A DNA stretch of 64,000 bases from Pontixanthobacter sp. CEM42 (lineage in GTDB: Bacteria > Pseudomonadota > Alphaproteobacteria > Sphingomonadales > Sphingomonadaceae). The DNA lies in the NCBI RefSeq assembly GCF_017812015.1, contig NZ_JADQTN010000001.1, forward strand, positions 536,501 to 600,500, in the 5' to 3' direction. A program made the translations under genes and the position numbers. Below, one piece after another: positions 26,247-34,065 of this stretch. The notes under the pieces were generated by a model that saw only the letters and a program-made list of their open reading frames with translations, did no database searches and was not told where the DNA came from. Within the stretch, counting starts at the first letter, position 1. Each line of letters starts with the position of its first letter.

Positions 26247-27148
26247 TGGCGCAGCTTCGCGAAGAACCGCAAATCCTCGCGGGCTCGTCTTGGGACGACT
26301 ACGGGCTGGTCGATAGCGGCAATGGGCGCAAGCTGGAGCGCTACGGCGATTACCGCTTTATCCGGCCCGAACCGCAAGCGATGTGGCAACCGCGCCTCGG
26401 CAATTGGGATGCGCATGGCGAATTCGTTCCCGGCTCCGACGAAGATGGTGGCGGCCGGTGGCAATATGACAAGCCGGTTCCACAAGCCGGATGGCCGCTG
26501 AAATGGCGCGATGCGGCATTTACTGCGAAATGTACGCCATTTCGGCACCTCGGCTTCTTCCCTGATATGGCACCGGTGTGGGACTGGATGCTGAAACAGC
26601 TCGACGGCAAGACCAACGCGGAAACGCTCAACCTGTTTGGCTATACCGGTGTCGGGTCGCTCGCACTGTCGCAAGCGGGGCGGGTCACGCATGTTGATGC
26701 GTCAAAGAAGTCTGTCGCCCAAGCGCGCGAGAATGCCGAACTCGCGGGAATGGAGAATCGGCCGATCCGTTGGCTGGTCGATGATGCGGCAAAGTACACC
26801 GCGCGCGAGGTGCGCCGCGGTCGCCGCTATGACGGGATAATCCTCGACCCGCCCAAATTCGGTCGAGGCCCCAAGGCCGAGACATGGCGGATTGAAGAAG
26901 GGCTGGCGGACCTTGTTTCCGATTGCCGCGATCTGCTGGATGAAAATAGCAAGTTCCTGTTCCTGACTGTCTATGCGGTGCGAATGTCGAGCCTTTCGCT
27001 TGCGGGCCTGCTAGCGGAAATGTTTGCCGACATGCCCGGCATTATCGAGCATGGCGATCTGGCTGTTCGCGAAGAGGGTGTTGGAGGTGAGGCAAATGGT
27101 CGCCTACTGCCGACCGCAATCTTCGCGCGTTGGTCGAATCCAAGCTAA
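26246..27148 (+). CDS. Class I SAM-dependent methyltransferase (RlmI-like group)
   Basis: A 300-residue protein. The SAM-binding motif is LNLFGYTGVGSLALSQAG, followed by THVDASKKSVAQARENAEL, and the catalytic-type motif is LDPPKFGRGPKAETW. These features resemble the Rossmann domain of 23S rRNA cytosine methyltransferases of the RlmI/RlmK type, but the N-terminal part (EVSGSTSWDDYGLVDSG-like beta region, here QILAGSSWDDYGLVDSG) is not a PUA domain I can confirm. The target is therefore uncertain. It overlaps the end of thrC by one base, and folB follows after 8 bp. Confidence 0.85.
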   Translation: MAQLREEPQILAGSSWDDYGLVDSGNGRKLERYGDYRFIRPEPQAMWQPRLGNWDAHGEFVPGSDEDGGGRWQYDKPVPQAGWPLKWRDAAFTAKCTPFRHLGFFPDMAPVWDWMLKQLDGKTNAETLNLFGYTGVGSLALSQAGRVTHVDASKKSVAQARENAELAGMENRPIRWLVDDAAKYTAREVRRGRRYDGIILDPPKFGRGPKAETWRIEEGLADLVSDCRDLLDENSKFLFLTVYAVRMSSLSLAGLLAEMFADMPGIIEHGDLAVREEGVGGEANGRLLPTAIFARWSNPS

Positions 27149-27156
27149 GGAACCTC

Positions 27157-27528
27157 ATGGCCGATTCGTTGATCTTGGAAGTTGCTGATCTTGAGCATGA
27201 TGTCCTGACAGGCATCTACTCGGAAGAAACTGGCAAGCCGCAGCCTTTGCGCATTACTATTCAAGCCGAAATGAAAATCGCGGACCGGTATGATCCCGAT
27301 ACCCCGCTGGAGGCCAGTAAGAACTACATGGACCTGAAATTCGCGGCGACCGATGCGCTGCCCGAGGGGGTTCATTTCAAACTGATCGAGTCGCTCGCCG
27401 ACCATATTTGTGAAACTCTGCTGGTGCAGGATGACCGGATCAAAGCGGTGACTGTCAAAATCGTGAAACTGGCGATTGCAGAGGCTAACGAGAAAATCGG
27501 CATTACAATGACGCGCGAGCGGCGCTGA
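27157..27528 (+). CDS. folB: Dihydroneopterin aldolase family protein
   Basis: A 123-residue protein resembling FolB, which cleaves 7,8-dihydroneopterin in folate synthesis. LEVADLEHDVLTGIYSEETGKPQPLRI contains the usual tunnelling-fold start with the binding-site glutamate, and NYMDLKFAA, FKLIESLADHICETLL and VTVKIVKLAIAEANEKIGI follow the family. The ATG at 27157 is preceded by AAGGAACC, better than an in-frame start at 27130 inside the methyltransferase gene. The gene lies between thrC-methyltransferase and moaA with short gaps, so it is probably in the same operon. Folate neighbours folK/folP are not nearby. Confidence 0.87.
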   Translation: MADSLILEVADLEHDVLTGIYSEETGKPQPLRITIQAEMKIADRYDPDTPLEASKNYMDLKFAATDALPEGVHFKLIESLADHICETLLVQDDRIKAVTVKIVKLAIAEANEKIGITMTRERR

Positions 27529-27533
27529 CCATC

Positions 27534-27863
27534 ATGCAAGCGGTCTTACCCATCAAGACCTTGCCCGATGCAGCGCTGGATGCGGCGCAATCTTTCGCGT
27601 CAGATTGGCTGCCGGCAATCCGCGATCACTTGTCCAAGGACGAGCACTTGGTCGTGATCCTGCCTCAAGCGCCTTACGACCATGTTGATTGGCGCCGGGC
27701 TGCGGTTCGCGATCTGGCGCGCGCTTATGCTCCTGTTCGAGTGAATTTCATCACTTCTGGCCCAGATGGCGCTGTAGACGCATCGGTCGAGTATCTGTCC
27801 AATGCAGAGGGCGTAACGGGCCAATATCTGCCGCTAGACGCTGGTGCACACGCCGATGGATAG
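27534..27863 (+). CDS. Small Rossmann-like protein of unknown function
   Basis: A 109-residue protein starting MQAVLPIKTLPDAALDAAQSF. The middle reads LVVILPQAPYDHVDWRRAAVRDLARAY and VNFITSG, suggesting a small alpha/beta unit like one edge of a Rossmann fold. A catalytic YxxxK is not present. I recognise no named family. It starts 5 bp after folB and overlaps moaA by 8 bp, so it is firmly embedded in the operon. The neighbourhood (folB, moaA) suggests pterin or short-chain-dehydrogenase-related metabolism, but this is only inferred. Confidence 0.65.
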   Translation: MQAVLPIKTLPDAALDAAQSFASDWLPAIRDHLSKDEHLVVILPQAPYDHVDWRRAAVRDLARAYAPVRVNFITSGPDGAVDASVEYLSNAEGVTGQYLPLDAGAHADG

Positions 27864-28860
27864 CGCCGCGCCATTGATCGATACGTTAGGACGACGAGTG
27901 TCCTATCTTCGCTTGTCGGTTACGGATCGCTGCGATCTGCGCTGTACCTATTGCATGCCGGAAAGGATGCAGTTTTTGCCGCGGGCAGAGGTTTTGACGC
28001 TGGAAGAACTCTACGACCTATCACGCGGCTTTATGGAGCGCGGGATCACCAAAATCAGGCTAACCGGGGGTGAGCCGCTGGTGCGTCGTGATGTGATGAT
28101 CTTGGTGGAGCGGCTTGGCCGGCATATCGGTGGCGAGCTCGACGAACTCACCGTGACGACGAACGCGACACAATTGGCTGAGTATGCGCAGGGCCTCGCA
28201 GATGCAGGCATCAGACGCGTCAATATATCGCTCGATACCCTTGATCCTGTGACCTTTGCTAAGCTGACACGCCGTGATGTCTTGGCGAATGTGCTTGCGG
28301 GGATTGATGCCGCGCAGCAGGTCGGGCTTAGGGTGAAGTTGAACAGCGTTGCGCTGAAGGGCATCAATGATCGCGAGATTCCGCATTTGATTGCATGGGC
28401 GCACAAACGTGATTGCGATATTACGCTGATCGAAACGATGCCGTTGGGCGAAGTCGATGAGGACCGGATCGACCATTATTTGCCGCTGACAGTTGTGCAG
28501 GATGATCTGGAAGTGCGATGGCGACTGATTCCATCGGATTACAAAACGGGCGGACCTGCTCGCTATTACGATGTGGCTGAGACGGGTGGCCGTCTTGGTC
28601 TTATTACGCCGCTGACCAATAATTTTTGTGCGAGCTGTAATCGTGTGCGGGTTACGACGACCGGTCAGCTTTATCCTTGTTTGGGCGGTGGAGAACGAGT
28701 CGATTTACGCGCGGCGATGCGGTCTGATGATCCGCACGCCAATCTCGCGATGGCGCTCGACGAAGCGATGCGGATCAAGCCGGAACGGCATCATTTCCGC
28801 ATTGACGAGGCGGGGGCAGAACCTGCGCAGCCGCGCCATATGTCGATGACCGGAGGGTGA
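27856..28860 (+). CDS. moaA: GTP 3',8-cyclase MoaA
   Basis: A 334-residue radical-SAM enzyme for the first step of molybdenum cofactor synthesis, converting GTP to 3',8-cyclo-GTP. The SAM iron-sulfur motif is DRCDLRCTYCMP (Cys26, Cys30, Cys33). The C-terminal cluster motif is NFCASCNRVRVTTTGQLYPCL, and the essential C-terminal Gly-Gly is present (MTGG). The ATG at 27856 gives this standard form; GTG at 27844 would add four residues. It is followed within two bases by moaD. Partner MoaC is not in this window. Confidence 0.96.
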   Translation: MDSAAPLIDTLGRRVSYLRLSVTDRCDLRCTYCMPERMQFLPRAEVLTLEELYDLSRGFMERGITKIRLTGGEPLVRRDVMILVERLGRHIGGELDELTVTTNATQLAEYAQGLADAGIRRVNISLDTLDPVTFAKLTRRDVLANVLAGIDAAQQVGLRVKLNSVALKGINDREIPHLIAWAHKRDCDITLIETMPLGEVDEDRIDHYLPLTVVQDDLEVRWRLIPSDYKTGGPARYYDVAETGGRLGLITPLTNNFCASCNRVRVTTTGQLYPCLGGGERVDLRAAMRSDDPHANLAMALDEAMRIKPERHHFRIDEAGAEPAQPRHMSMTGG

Positions 28861-28861
28861 T

Positions 28862-29104
28862 ATGACCGTGCGTATTCTCTTCTTGGGGCCGCTGGGTGAT
28901 TTGGCGGGAACGCCAGAGATAGAAGCGCAGACACCGCTTGATTGGGCGGGCTTGTTGGCGTTGGTCAGCGATGCGCTGACTGACGAATTGCAGAGCGAGC
29001 GGATCAACGTCGCCTGTGCGGGTAAAGTGTTGGCGAACAAAACGGATTTGTTGGCGCGGGATGGTGATGAAGTTGCCTTACTCCCACCTGTTAGTGGTGG
29101 CTAA
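28862..29104 (+). CDS. moaD: Molybdopterin synthase small subunit
   Basis: An 80-residue ubiquitin-fold sulfur carrier. It starts VRILFLGPLGDLAGTPEIE and ends DEVALLPPVSGG. The C-terminal Gly-Gly is the site of thiocarboxylate formation for transfer of sulfur to cyclic pyranopterin monophosphate. It lies 1 bp after moaA and 3 bp before moaE, the usual compact moaADE arrangement. Confidence 0.94.
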   Translation: MTVRILFLGPLGDLAGTPEIEAQTPLDWAGLLALVSDALTDELQSERINVACAGKVLANKTDLLARDGDEVALLPPVSGG

Positions 29105-29107
29105 CCA

Positions 29108-29551
29108 ATGCGCGATATTCGCCTTCTGACCGAACCGTTTATTCCGGGCAGTTTGATCGGGCCGTTCTCCAACGCCAATCCCGGGTTGGGCGGCATCTGC
29201 ACCTTCGTTGGCGAAGTGCGCGGAGAGGGCGGTGTAGAGGCTCTCGAGCTAACCCACTACGAGCCATTAACGCAGCCCGGAATGCACCAGTTAGCAGACG
29301 CCGCGTTTGCACGATTCCACTTGATGGGCCTGCTGATGGTGCATCGGATCGGTACACTCTATCCCGGCGAACCGATTGTTTGTGTTTCAGCCGCGGCGAA
29401 GCACCGCAGAGCCGCCATCGAAGCGGTCGATTTCTGCATGGATCATCTGAAAAGCGCAGCATGGTTCTGGAAACGCGAAAAGAGATCAGGCCGCTGGCAT
29501 TGGATCGAACCGCGAACTGAGGATCATGCTGATTTGGCTCGCTGGGAATAA
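29108..29551 (+). CDS. moaE: Molybdopterin synthase catalytic subunit
   Basis: A 147-residue subunit that inserts two sulfurs from MoaD into precursor Z to make molybdopterin. The family features are GGICTFVGEVRGEGG, ALELTHYEPLT, VHRIGTLYPGE and the lysine-bearing KSAAWFWKREKRS near the C-terminus. The length is normal. It is the last gene of the moaA-moaD-moaE unit, and the FNR box of the next gene begins 10 bp after its stop. Confidence 0.95.
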   Translation: MRDIRLLTEPFIPGSLIGPFSNANPGLGGICTFVGEVRGEGGVEALELTHYEPLTQPGMHQLADAAFARFHLMGLLMVHRIGTLYPGEPIVCVSAAAKHRRAAIEAVDFCMDHLKSAAWFWKREKRSGRWHWIEPRTEDHADLARWE

Positions 29552-29560
29552 TTGCCGGAT

Positions 29561-29574
29561 TTGATCGCGATCAA
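29561..29574. promoter_or_regulatory. Perfect FNR/FnrN box
   Basis: TTGATCGCGATCAA is an exact TTGAT-N4-ATCAA dyad, the consensus for FNR/FnrN/FixK-type regulators. Its centre lies about 60 bp before the ATG at 29628. A class II activation geometry (box at -41.5) would place the start of transcription near 29609. An FnrN-like gene lies convergent just after the target gene. Confidence 0.85.
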
Positions 29575-29627
29575 AGCGGCCCGATAGCTTGGCACTTAGT
29601 CAGGACTCCAACAGCAAGGAGACCATC

Positions 29628-30050
29628 ATGTCCAAGCACATTTCCCGTCAGATTATTGCCGAGCATGCGCAGGTTCAAGATACACTGACTGTCACGCCCG
29701 AGGCTGATCGCAGCTTCAATCTGCCGACTGGGCTCTATGTCATGAAGGCAGGGCTCTACTTCGCATTCTTGGGCATCTTGGCAGCAGGCTTCTCTTCGCC
29801 GCAGATGGTCCTGCCAATGGCAATCTTCGTGGTCTTCATGATCGCGTTTTTCGGGATTGCCGCCTTGTTTGTGAAAACCGATCCAGCAGCAAAAGCAAAA
29901 ATCATTCGCTGGAGCCAATTCCGGTCGCGCGGCATCGATACTCTGACAGGCCGTCTCGCTATGAAGGACGCGGTCATTCAGATGCTGCTTCTTCCGGTGC
30001 TGATCGTCATTTGGGGATTGACGGTCGTCACTATCGCTGCGCTGGTCTGA
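29628..30050 (+). CDS. Small membrane protein, predicted FnrN target
   Basis: A 140-residue protein. A polar N-terminus (about 37 residues) is followed by two adjacent membrane segments (MKAGLYFAFLGILAAGFSS and LPMAIFVVFMIAFFGIAALFV), a basic loop (KAKIIRWSQFRSRGIDTLTG) and a final segment (IQMLLLPVLIVIWGLTVVTI). The ATG at 29628 has AAGGAG upstream. A perfect FNR box lies about 60 bp ahead, so low-oxygen induction is likely. No named family. Its stop (30048-30050) abuts the stop of the FnrN-like gene on the other strand with no base between. Confidence 0.75.
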   Translation: MSKHISRQIIAEHAQVQDTLTVTPEADRSFNLPTGLYVMKAGLYFAFLGILAAGFSSPQMVLPMAIFVVFMIAFFGIAALFVKTDPAAKAKIIRWSQFRSRGIDTLTGRLAMKDAVIQMLLLPVLIVIWGLTVVTIAALV

Positions 30051-30746
30051 CTAGGAGAGCGGATCACTTGCAAGCTGCAGCCGCGCGGGGTCGACCAGTT
30101 CGATCCCGCGCGAACCATTTCGGCGAATGGCACCACTGTTTTCCAGTTTTGACAATTGCCGACTGACCGTTTCGATCGTGATGCCAAGCAGATTGGCAAT
30201 CTCGCCGCGTGTCAGCGGGAGATCGAATGTGCGGGCAGGGTGGCACGGCGAATCACTCGCCGCTTGTGCAAGCGATAGGACAAGCGACGCGACCTTCTCG
30301 CTGGCGCTGTTCTTCCCGGTTAGTGCCAGCAATGCACGGGAGGCGTGCAAATCCTCTTGCGCGCGCCGAAAGAGCGCCTGCGTGAGTGCAGGGTGCTTGT
30401 CGAGTGCCTGTTCCATCGACGAGCGTGCGAAAACGCACAGGTCACAATCGGCCAATGCGACGACATCATATTCGGAAAAGGGTCGGAATAGTTCACCCAC
30501 AAAGCCTGCCGGATGGATCAAGGCAAGGATCCGTTCGGTGCCATCGTAGTCCGTTGTGGTGACTTTGAGAGCGCCCGAGAGCAATGTAGCACAGGCGCTA
30601 TCGCTATCACCGGCATGGAAGAGAGTGTCGCCGCGCTTGAGAGACTCGCTGCGTCCAGCGGAGGCGAGAGAGGCTCTTTCCTCGTCGGTCAGAACAGCAC
30701 ATGCGGCACGGTCGCGCACAGGGCAGGTGTCACAGGCGAGGCTCAT
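30051..30746 (-). CDS. FnrN-type Crp/Fnr family oxygen-responsive regulator
   Basis: A 231-residue Crp/Fnr protein. The N-terminus carries C5-x2-C8-x7-C16, and further cysteines at 101 and 104 (ADCDLCVFA) could supply the fourth ligand of an oxygen-labile 4Fe-4S cluster. This is the FnrN arrangement of alphaproteobacteria. The cyclic-nucleotide-fold and dimer helix follow. The HTH reads LTRGEIANLLGITIETVSRQL, with Glu192, Ser195 and Arg196 in the positions that read TTGAT. A perfect FNR box lies at 29561. Its start overlaps the stop... more precisely its 5' end overlaps the end of the upstream lipoprotein gene by 4 bp. Confidence 0.9.
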   Translation of the reverse strand: MSLACDTCPVRDRAACAVLTDEERASLASAGRSESLKRGDTLFHAGDSDSACATLLSGALKVTTTDYDGTERILALIHPAGFVGELFRPFSEYDVVALADCDLCVFARSSMEQALDKHPALTQALFRRAQEDLHASRALLALTGKNSASEKVASLVLSLAQAASDSPCHPARTFDLPLTRGEIANLLGITIETVSRQLSKLENSGAIRRNGSRGIELVDPARLQLASDPLS

Positions 30747-31246
30747 TGACCGATACTGTTTCTTAGCCGAGCCAATGCGGCATCTTCTTCGCGCAAATAG
30801 CCGATAACTTCCTCGCGGACTTCTGCAACAGCCTCTCGTTGCTCGAAGGCAAGAGTAGAATCTACGAAGAGTAAGTCGAGATCAGCCAGTGCCACAGCAG
30901 TCACGCTTCGCAGCGAATCAAGGTCTGCCATGGCGATCTGTGCAGCCGCCCATGCGTCGCTGGTTACCTCGGCTCCGGCTCCCGATGTCACGGCACTGCG
31001 TGCGCCGGGCGCGGCGGCCATAAATGCCCGATGACTTTCTGATGCGTCTGCGCTGATCTGACCGAGCTGGTTGGCAATTTCTGCCCGTAGTGGCGCAGGC
31101 TCGATTGCTTCGGGCACAGCGAACGATCCGCTGACTCGCTCGGCATCGCGAATCGCCAGCGACGGGTAGGTCTTGTTGGACGAGGCGCAGCCGCTCAGTA
31201 TGAGACTGCCAGCCGCAATCAGGATAAGGGGGGCTTTGTTTCGCAT
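30743..31246 (-). CDS. Lipoprotein of unknown function
   Basis: A 167-residue protein with a lipoprotein signal peptide: APLILIAAGSLILSGCASS has an LSGC lipobox with Cys near residue 20. The mature part is helical and Ala/Glu-rich (AEIANQLGQISADASESHRAF, ALADLDLLFVDSTLAFEQRE), suggesting a coiled-coil or helical-bundle domain. The ATG at 31246 gives a sensible signal peptide, and a longer frame adds 31 residues. It overlaps the FnrN gene by 4 bp, so the two are one transcript with the lipoprotein first. Function is unknown; an outer-membrane or periplasmic role is likely. Confidence 0.75.
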   Translation of the reverse strand: MRNKAPLILIAAGSLILSGCASSNKTYPSLAIRDAERVSGSFAVPEAIEPAPLRAEIANQLGQISADASESHRAFMAAAPGARSAVTSGAGAEVTSDAWAAAQIAMADLDSLRSVTAVALADLDLLFVDSTLAFEQREAVAEVREEVIGYLREEDAALARLRNSIGQ

Positions 31247-31356
31247 TGCATTCGCCTTAGCACGGTAAAAGCGGCTTTCCAGCCTGAAGCCCGCCTTAGG
31301 TGAAATATCGCGCGGCAATTTGTCAAAAAACAATCCCAAAAAACGCGGGCAGAACG

Positions 31357-31385
31357 TTGACTTAGGCGGGGCATTCCCTTATCGG
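31357..31385 (+). promoter_or_regulatory. Possible promoter for rplU-rpmA
   Basis: TTGACT (31357-31362) is a good -35 hexamer, and TATCGG (31380-31385) is a weak -10 at 17-bp spacing. The resulting leader of about 90 bases before rplU contains GC-rich stretches that could fold, as in autogenous ribosomal-protein leaders, but I cannot name a known leader motif. Confidence 0.35.
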
Positions 31386-31483
31386 CTCCCTTCTTTCCGG
31401 CGGACTGCCTTTCAGGCGGGTCATCGGGTGCGCCGTTTTTACAATGAGAACGGCACTGCAGATAAATTGAAAGTGATACGACC

Positions 31484-32011
31484 ATGTTCGCAGTAGTGCG
31501 CACTGGCGGCAAGCAATACCGGGTTGCCGCTGGAGACAAAATCGCAGTTGAGAAACTGGCTGGCGAAGCCGGCGATACCGTTACTTTGGGTGACGTTCTT
31601 CTCGCAGGTGAAGGCGATTCGATTGCTGACGCTTCGAAGGTTTCGGTTTCGGCTGAAATCATCGCGCAGGCCCGCAGCGAGAAGGTTGTCGTTTTCAAGA
31701 AGCGCCGCCGTCACAATTATCGCCGTAAAGCGGGTCACCGTCAGTCGATGACGCTTCTGCGCATCACCGATGTGGGTTCGGGTAAGAAGGCACCTGCTAA
31801 GAAGGCCGCTGCTCCGAAGAAGGAAGCTGCACCTAAGGCTGCTGAAGAGAAGAAGGCACCGGCTAAGAAGGCCGCTCCTAAGAAAGAAGCAGCCAAGAAG
31901 GCCGCTCCAAAGAAGGAGGCCGCGGCCAAGAAAGCTCCAGCTAAGAAAGCTCCAGCTAAGAAAGCTGCGCCTAAGAAGGCAGCAGCCAAAAAGCCCGCCG
32001 CTAAGAAATAA
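31484..32011 (+). CDS. rplU: 50S ribosomal protein L21 with long basic C-terminal tail
   Basis: A 175-residue L21. Residues 1-98 are the normal globular protein ([43 protein letters not shown]). Residues 101-175 form a Lys/Ala/Pro tail with repeated PAKKA and PKKEA units, like histone H1 or other basic repeat tails. L21 is usually about 103 residues; such tails occur in some sphingomonads. The tail is in frame with ordinary codon use and is presumably disordered and RNA-binding. It starts the rplU-rpmA operon, with L27 46 bp downstream. Confidence 0.95.
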   Translation: MFAVVRTGGKQYRVAAGDKIAVEKLAGEAGDTVTLGDVLLAGEGDSIADASKVSVSAEIIAQARSEKVVVFKKRRRHNYRRKAGHRQSMTLLRITDVGSGKKAPAKKAAAPKKEAAPKAAEEKKAPAKKAAPKKEAAKKAAPKKEAAAKKAPAKKAPAKKAAPKKAAAKKPAAKK

Positions 32012-32057
32012 GCATTTCCGAAGCTGACAACACAGATTTTTCGAAGAGTAAGAGACA

Positions 32058-32327
32058 ATGGCACATAAAAAAGCAGGCGGTTCAACCAGCAACGGTCGCG
32101 ATTCAGTCGGTCGCCGCCTTGGTGTGAAAAAGTTCGGCAGCCAGGAAGTGATTCCAGGCAACATTATCGTGCGTCAGCGCGGCACCAAGTTCTATCCCGG
32201 CAGCAATGTCGGCATGGGCAAGGACCACACTCTATTCGCCCTAGAAGGCGGCCGAGTGCGCTTCCACGGTGGCAAACAGGGACGCAAATATGTGTCCGTG
32301 GATATGGTAGCCGAAGCCGCAGAATAA
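32058..32327 (+). CDS. rpmA: 50S ribosomal protein L27
   Basis: An 89-residue L27 that contacts the peptidyl-transferase centre. It starts [20 protein letters not shown] and continues [20 protein letters not shown], the standard family text. The N-terminus is of the non-cleaved type. It lies after rplU with a clear AGAG ribosome site. A hairpin downstream (32388-32418) may end the operon. Confidence 0.97.
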   Translation: MAHKKAGGSTSNGRDSVGRRLGVKKFGSQEVIPGNIIVRQRGTKFYPGSNVGMGKDHTLFALEGGRVRFHGGKQGRKYVSVDMVAEAAE

Positions 32328-32387
32328 CTGGATAGTTCACTGACAGGACTATCCGACAGGATGGTCCAGCCGATTGATCGGCACTCC

Positions 32388-32418
32388 AGAGGGAGATTGG
32401 GTCATCCAGTCTCCCTCT
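32388..32418 (+). terminator. Hairpin after rpmA
   Basis: AGAGGGAGA (32388-32396) and TCTCCCTCT (32410-32418) are perfectly complementary, with an inner TGG/CCA extension around GTCAT. The downstream T-run is poor (TGTCGTATC), so this is a terminator-like or mRNA 3'-end-protecting hairpin for rplU-rpmA. Confidence 0.55.
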
Positions 32419-32520
32419 TGTCGTATCTCCCTCTCAAAACAGCGAAAAGTGCTTTCGCTGCCACGGGAATGTCACGCATTGGTCCTATCGGGGCGATGCG
32501 GGGCTTGAGGAGAATGCATC

Positions 32521-33048
32521 ATGTTCCATCGTACACAGAGGCTGTTCTTACGGCCCGCTTGGCCCGAAGACTGGCAAGCTGTCTATAAAGGTATCTGCGA
32601 CGAGAGCGTGGTGCGCAATCTGGCGCGAGCCCCATGGCCGTATAAGCCGGAACATGCGCGTGATTGGGCAAGTCTACCGCATAATCCGGCAAGCCCCACA
32701 TGGCTGATTACATTGGCCGACCAAGGTGAAGTGGTTGGCTGTATCGGTATTGATCCGCATGAGGGCGAGATCGAGATGGGTTATTGGATCGCCCGTAGGC
32801 ATTGGGCGAAGGGCTTTGCCACGGAGGCAGGGCAGGCGGTCTTAGAGATTGCGCGGATGATGGGTCACGCGCGGATGGTGGCGAGCCACTATATCGATAA
32901 CCCTGCATCGGGCCGTGTTCTGAGGAAGCTGGGTTTCCTACCGACCGGACAGACCGAAACGCGAATGTGCCTGGGGCGCGGCGAGAAAGTTCAAGCGACA
33001 GCCTATGCGCTCAGTTTAGACTCTACAGAATCATTGCGGGCGGCCTGA
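32521..33048 (+). CDS. GNAT family N-acetyltransferase (RimJ/RimL-like)
   Basis: A 175-residue acetyltransferase. Family segments are RLFLRPAWPEDWQAVYKGI, GCIGIDPHEGEIEMGYWIARRHWAKGFATEAGQAVL (acetyl-CoA loop R-x-x-W-G/A-x-G-x-A-T-E-A) and the NPASGRVLRKLGF motif. It resembles the RimJ/RimL group that acetylates protein N-termini or small molecules. The acceptor is unknown. GGAG precedes the ATG (TTGAGGAGAATGCATCATG). It often accompanies rpmA before obgE in relatives, but obgE is not present here. The gene's last codons and stop form a strong terminator hairpin. Confidence 0.9.
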   Translation: MFHRTQRLFLRPAWPEDWQAVYKGICDESVVRNLARAPWPYKPEHARDWASLPHNPASPTWLITLADQGEVVGCIGIDPHEGEIEMGYWIARRHWAKGFATEAGQAVLEIARMMGHARMVASHYIDNPASGRVLRKLGFLPTGQTETRMCLGRGEKVQATAYALSLDSTESLRAA

Positions 33049-33069
33049 CAGGGCCGCCCGCTTTGTGTT
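33036..33069. terminator. Strong terminator overlapping the end of the acetyltransferase gene
   Basis: GCGGGCGGCC (33036-33045) pairs perfectly with GGCCGCCCGC (33052-33061) around a six-base loop and is followed by TTTGTGTT. The left arm contains the last coding codons, and the TGA stop (33046-33048) lies in the loop. It probably ends transcription of the plus-strand gene 17 bp before the convergent stop at 33086. Confidence 0.85.
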
Positions 33070-33085
33070 CTGGTTGAGTGAGCTT

Positions 33086-33988
33086 TTACTCTGCAGGCAT
33101 CAGCGCATCGCTGAATTCGCCTTCGTAAATTTTGATCAACTCACGATCATCGTGGTCCCACGGGTGGAAGCTCGGTTTGAAGTAGGACAACCATGCAGGG
33201 AAAATCCGTCGCACTACACCCGGCGTCACCGTCAGATATTTGAACAGGCCCCAGCGTGCTTTCCAGTCGGTGATACCATCCTGCGCCAGCAGATTGATCG
33301 AGTCGGTCCAGCGGTTCTTGAAGAAACGTCCCGTAACGGTGAGCATAACCAAGCTGCGGACTTTCCAGGCCTTCCAGCCTGACCAGTCTTTAGTTGCATG
33401 GTTCCAGGTGTCGTAAGCCACCCCCTTATGCTCGACTTCCTCGACCGCGTGCCAGCGCCACATATCGCGAACTTCGGCATCGGCATTCTCGAAGTGCTTG
33501 GGGTTGGCGAGAAATTCATGCGCCATCATTGCAGTGTAATGCTCGAGCGCCATTGTTACGGCCAGATTGGCAATCGCCGGGCGGCCCTTGGTCAGGAGGA
33601 GCATTTCCTCCACACGCTTGTCGATTGCTGCAATGTCATATCCGGCATCTGCAGCGAGGCGATTGAAGGCAATGTGCTCGCGCGTGTGGTTGATTTCCTG
33701 CTTTACGAATGCGCGGATTTCGGCGGCAAGCTTGGGTGGAGCGCCTTCTCGATGCGCCTTAACGGCTTCGATAAAGAATGCTTCGCCCCGCGGGAAGGTC
33801 GCCGATAAGGCATTGTGCCAAGCGGTGCCGAACGCATCGCCGGCCCACCAGCGTTTGGGTGTGTTGCCACGGTTAAACCGCTCGTCACGCACAACAATAT
33901 CAAGATCGTCGGGGGTGGGGTTGCCTTTGCTGCGCGCTTCGGTTGCAGCAAGATCGACTTTGGCGGGGGCGTTCACGGCAGGCTCCAT
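33086..33988 (-). CDS. PF10118-type metal-dependent hydrolase, copy 1
   Basis: A 300-residue protein of the PF10118 'metal-dependent hydrolase' family. The helix-rich core has the likely metal ligands: FPRGEAFFIEAV, KQEINHTREHIAFNRL, MALEHYTAMMAHEFL and WRWHAVEEVEHKGVAYDTW, a repeated E/H pattern like a di-iron carboxylate four-helix bundle. Family function is not established. A close relative lies 77 bp upstream on the same strand, and the pair probably arose by duplication. A near-perfect palindrome (34004-34026) lies in front of the start, suggesting control by the nearby TetR protein. Confidence 0.87.
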   Translation of the reverse strand: MEPAVNAPAKVDLAATEARSKGNPTPDDLDIVVRDERFNRGNTPKRWWAGDAFGTAWHNALSATFPRGEAFFIEAVKAHREGAPPKLAAEIRAFVKQEINHTREHIAFNRLAADAGYDIAAIDKRVEEMLLLTKGRPAIANLAVTMALEHYTAMMAHEFLANPKHFENADAEVRDMWRWHAVEEVEHKGVAYDTWNHATKDWSGWKAWKVRSLVMLTVTGRFFKNRWTDSINLLAQDGITDWKARWGLFKYLTVTPGVVRRIFPAWLSYFKPSFHPWDHDDRELIKIYEGEFSDALMPAE

Positions 33989-34003
33989 AGCTTATTAACA
34001 TCA

Positions 34004-34026
34004 ATGTAAGTATGCTTTACTTACAT
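34004..34026. promoter_or_regulatory. Palindromic operator candidate before PF10118 copy 1
   Basis: ATGTAAGTA (34004-34012) and TACTTACAT (34018-34026) form a perfect 9-bp inverted repeat around TGCTT. It lies 16 bp upstream of the start at 33988. Size and symmetry fit a TetR-family operator, and a TetR gene lies one kilobase away. Confidence 0.7.
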
Positions 34027-34065
34027 CAGTGTCAATAAGGAATCGTTACCTTGGAGCTTTGAGAA

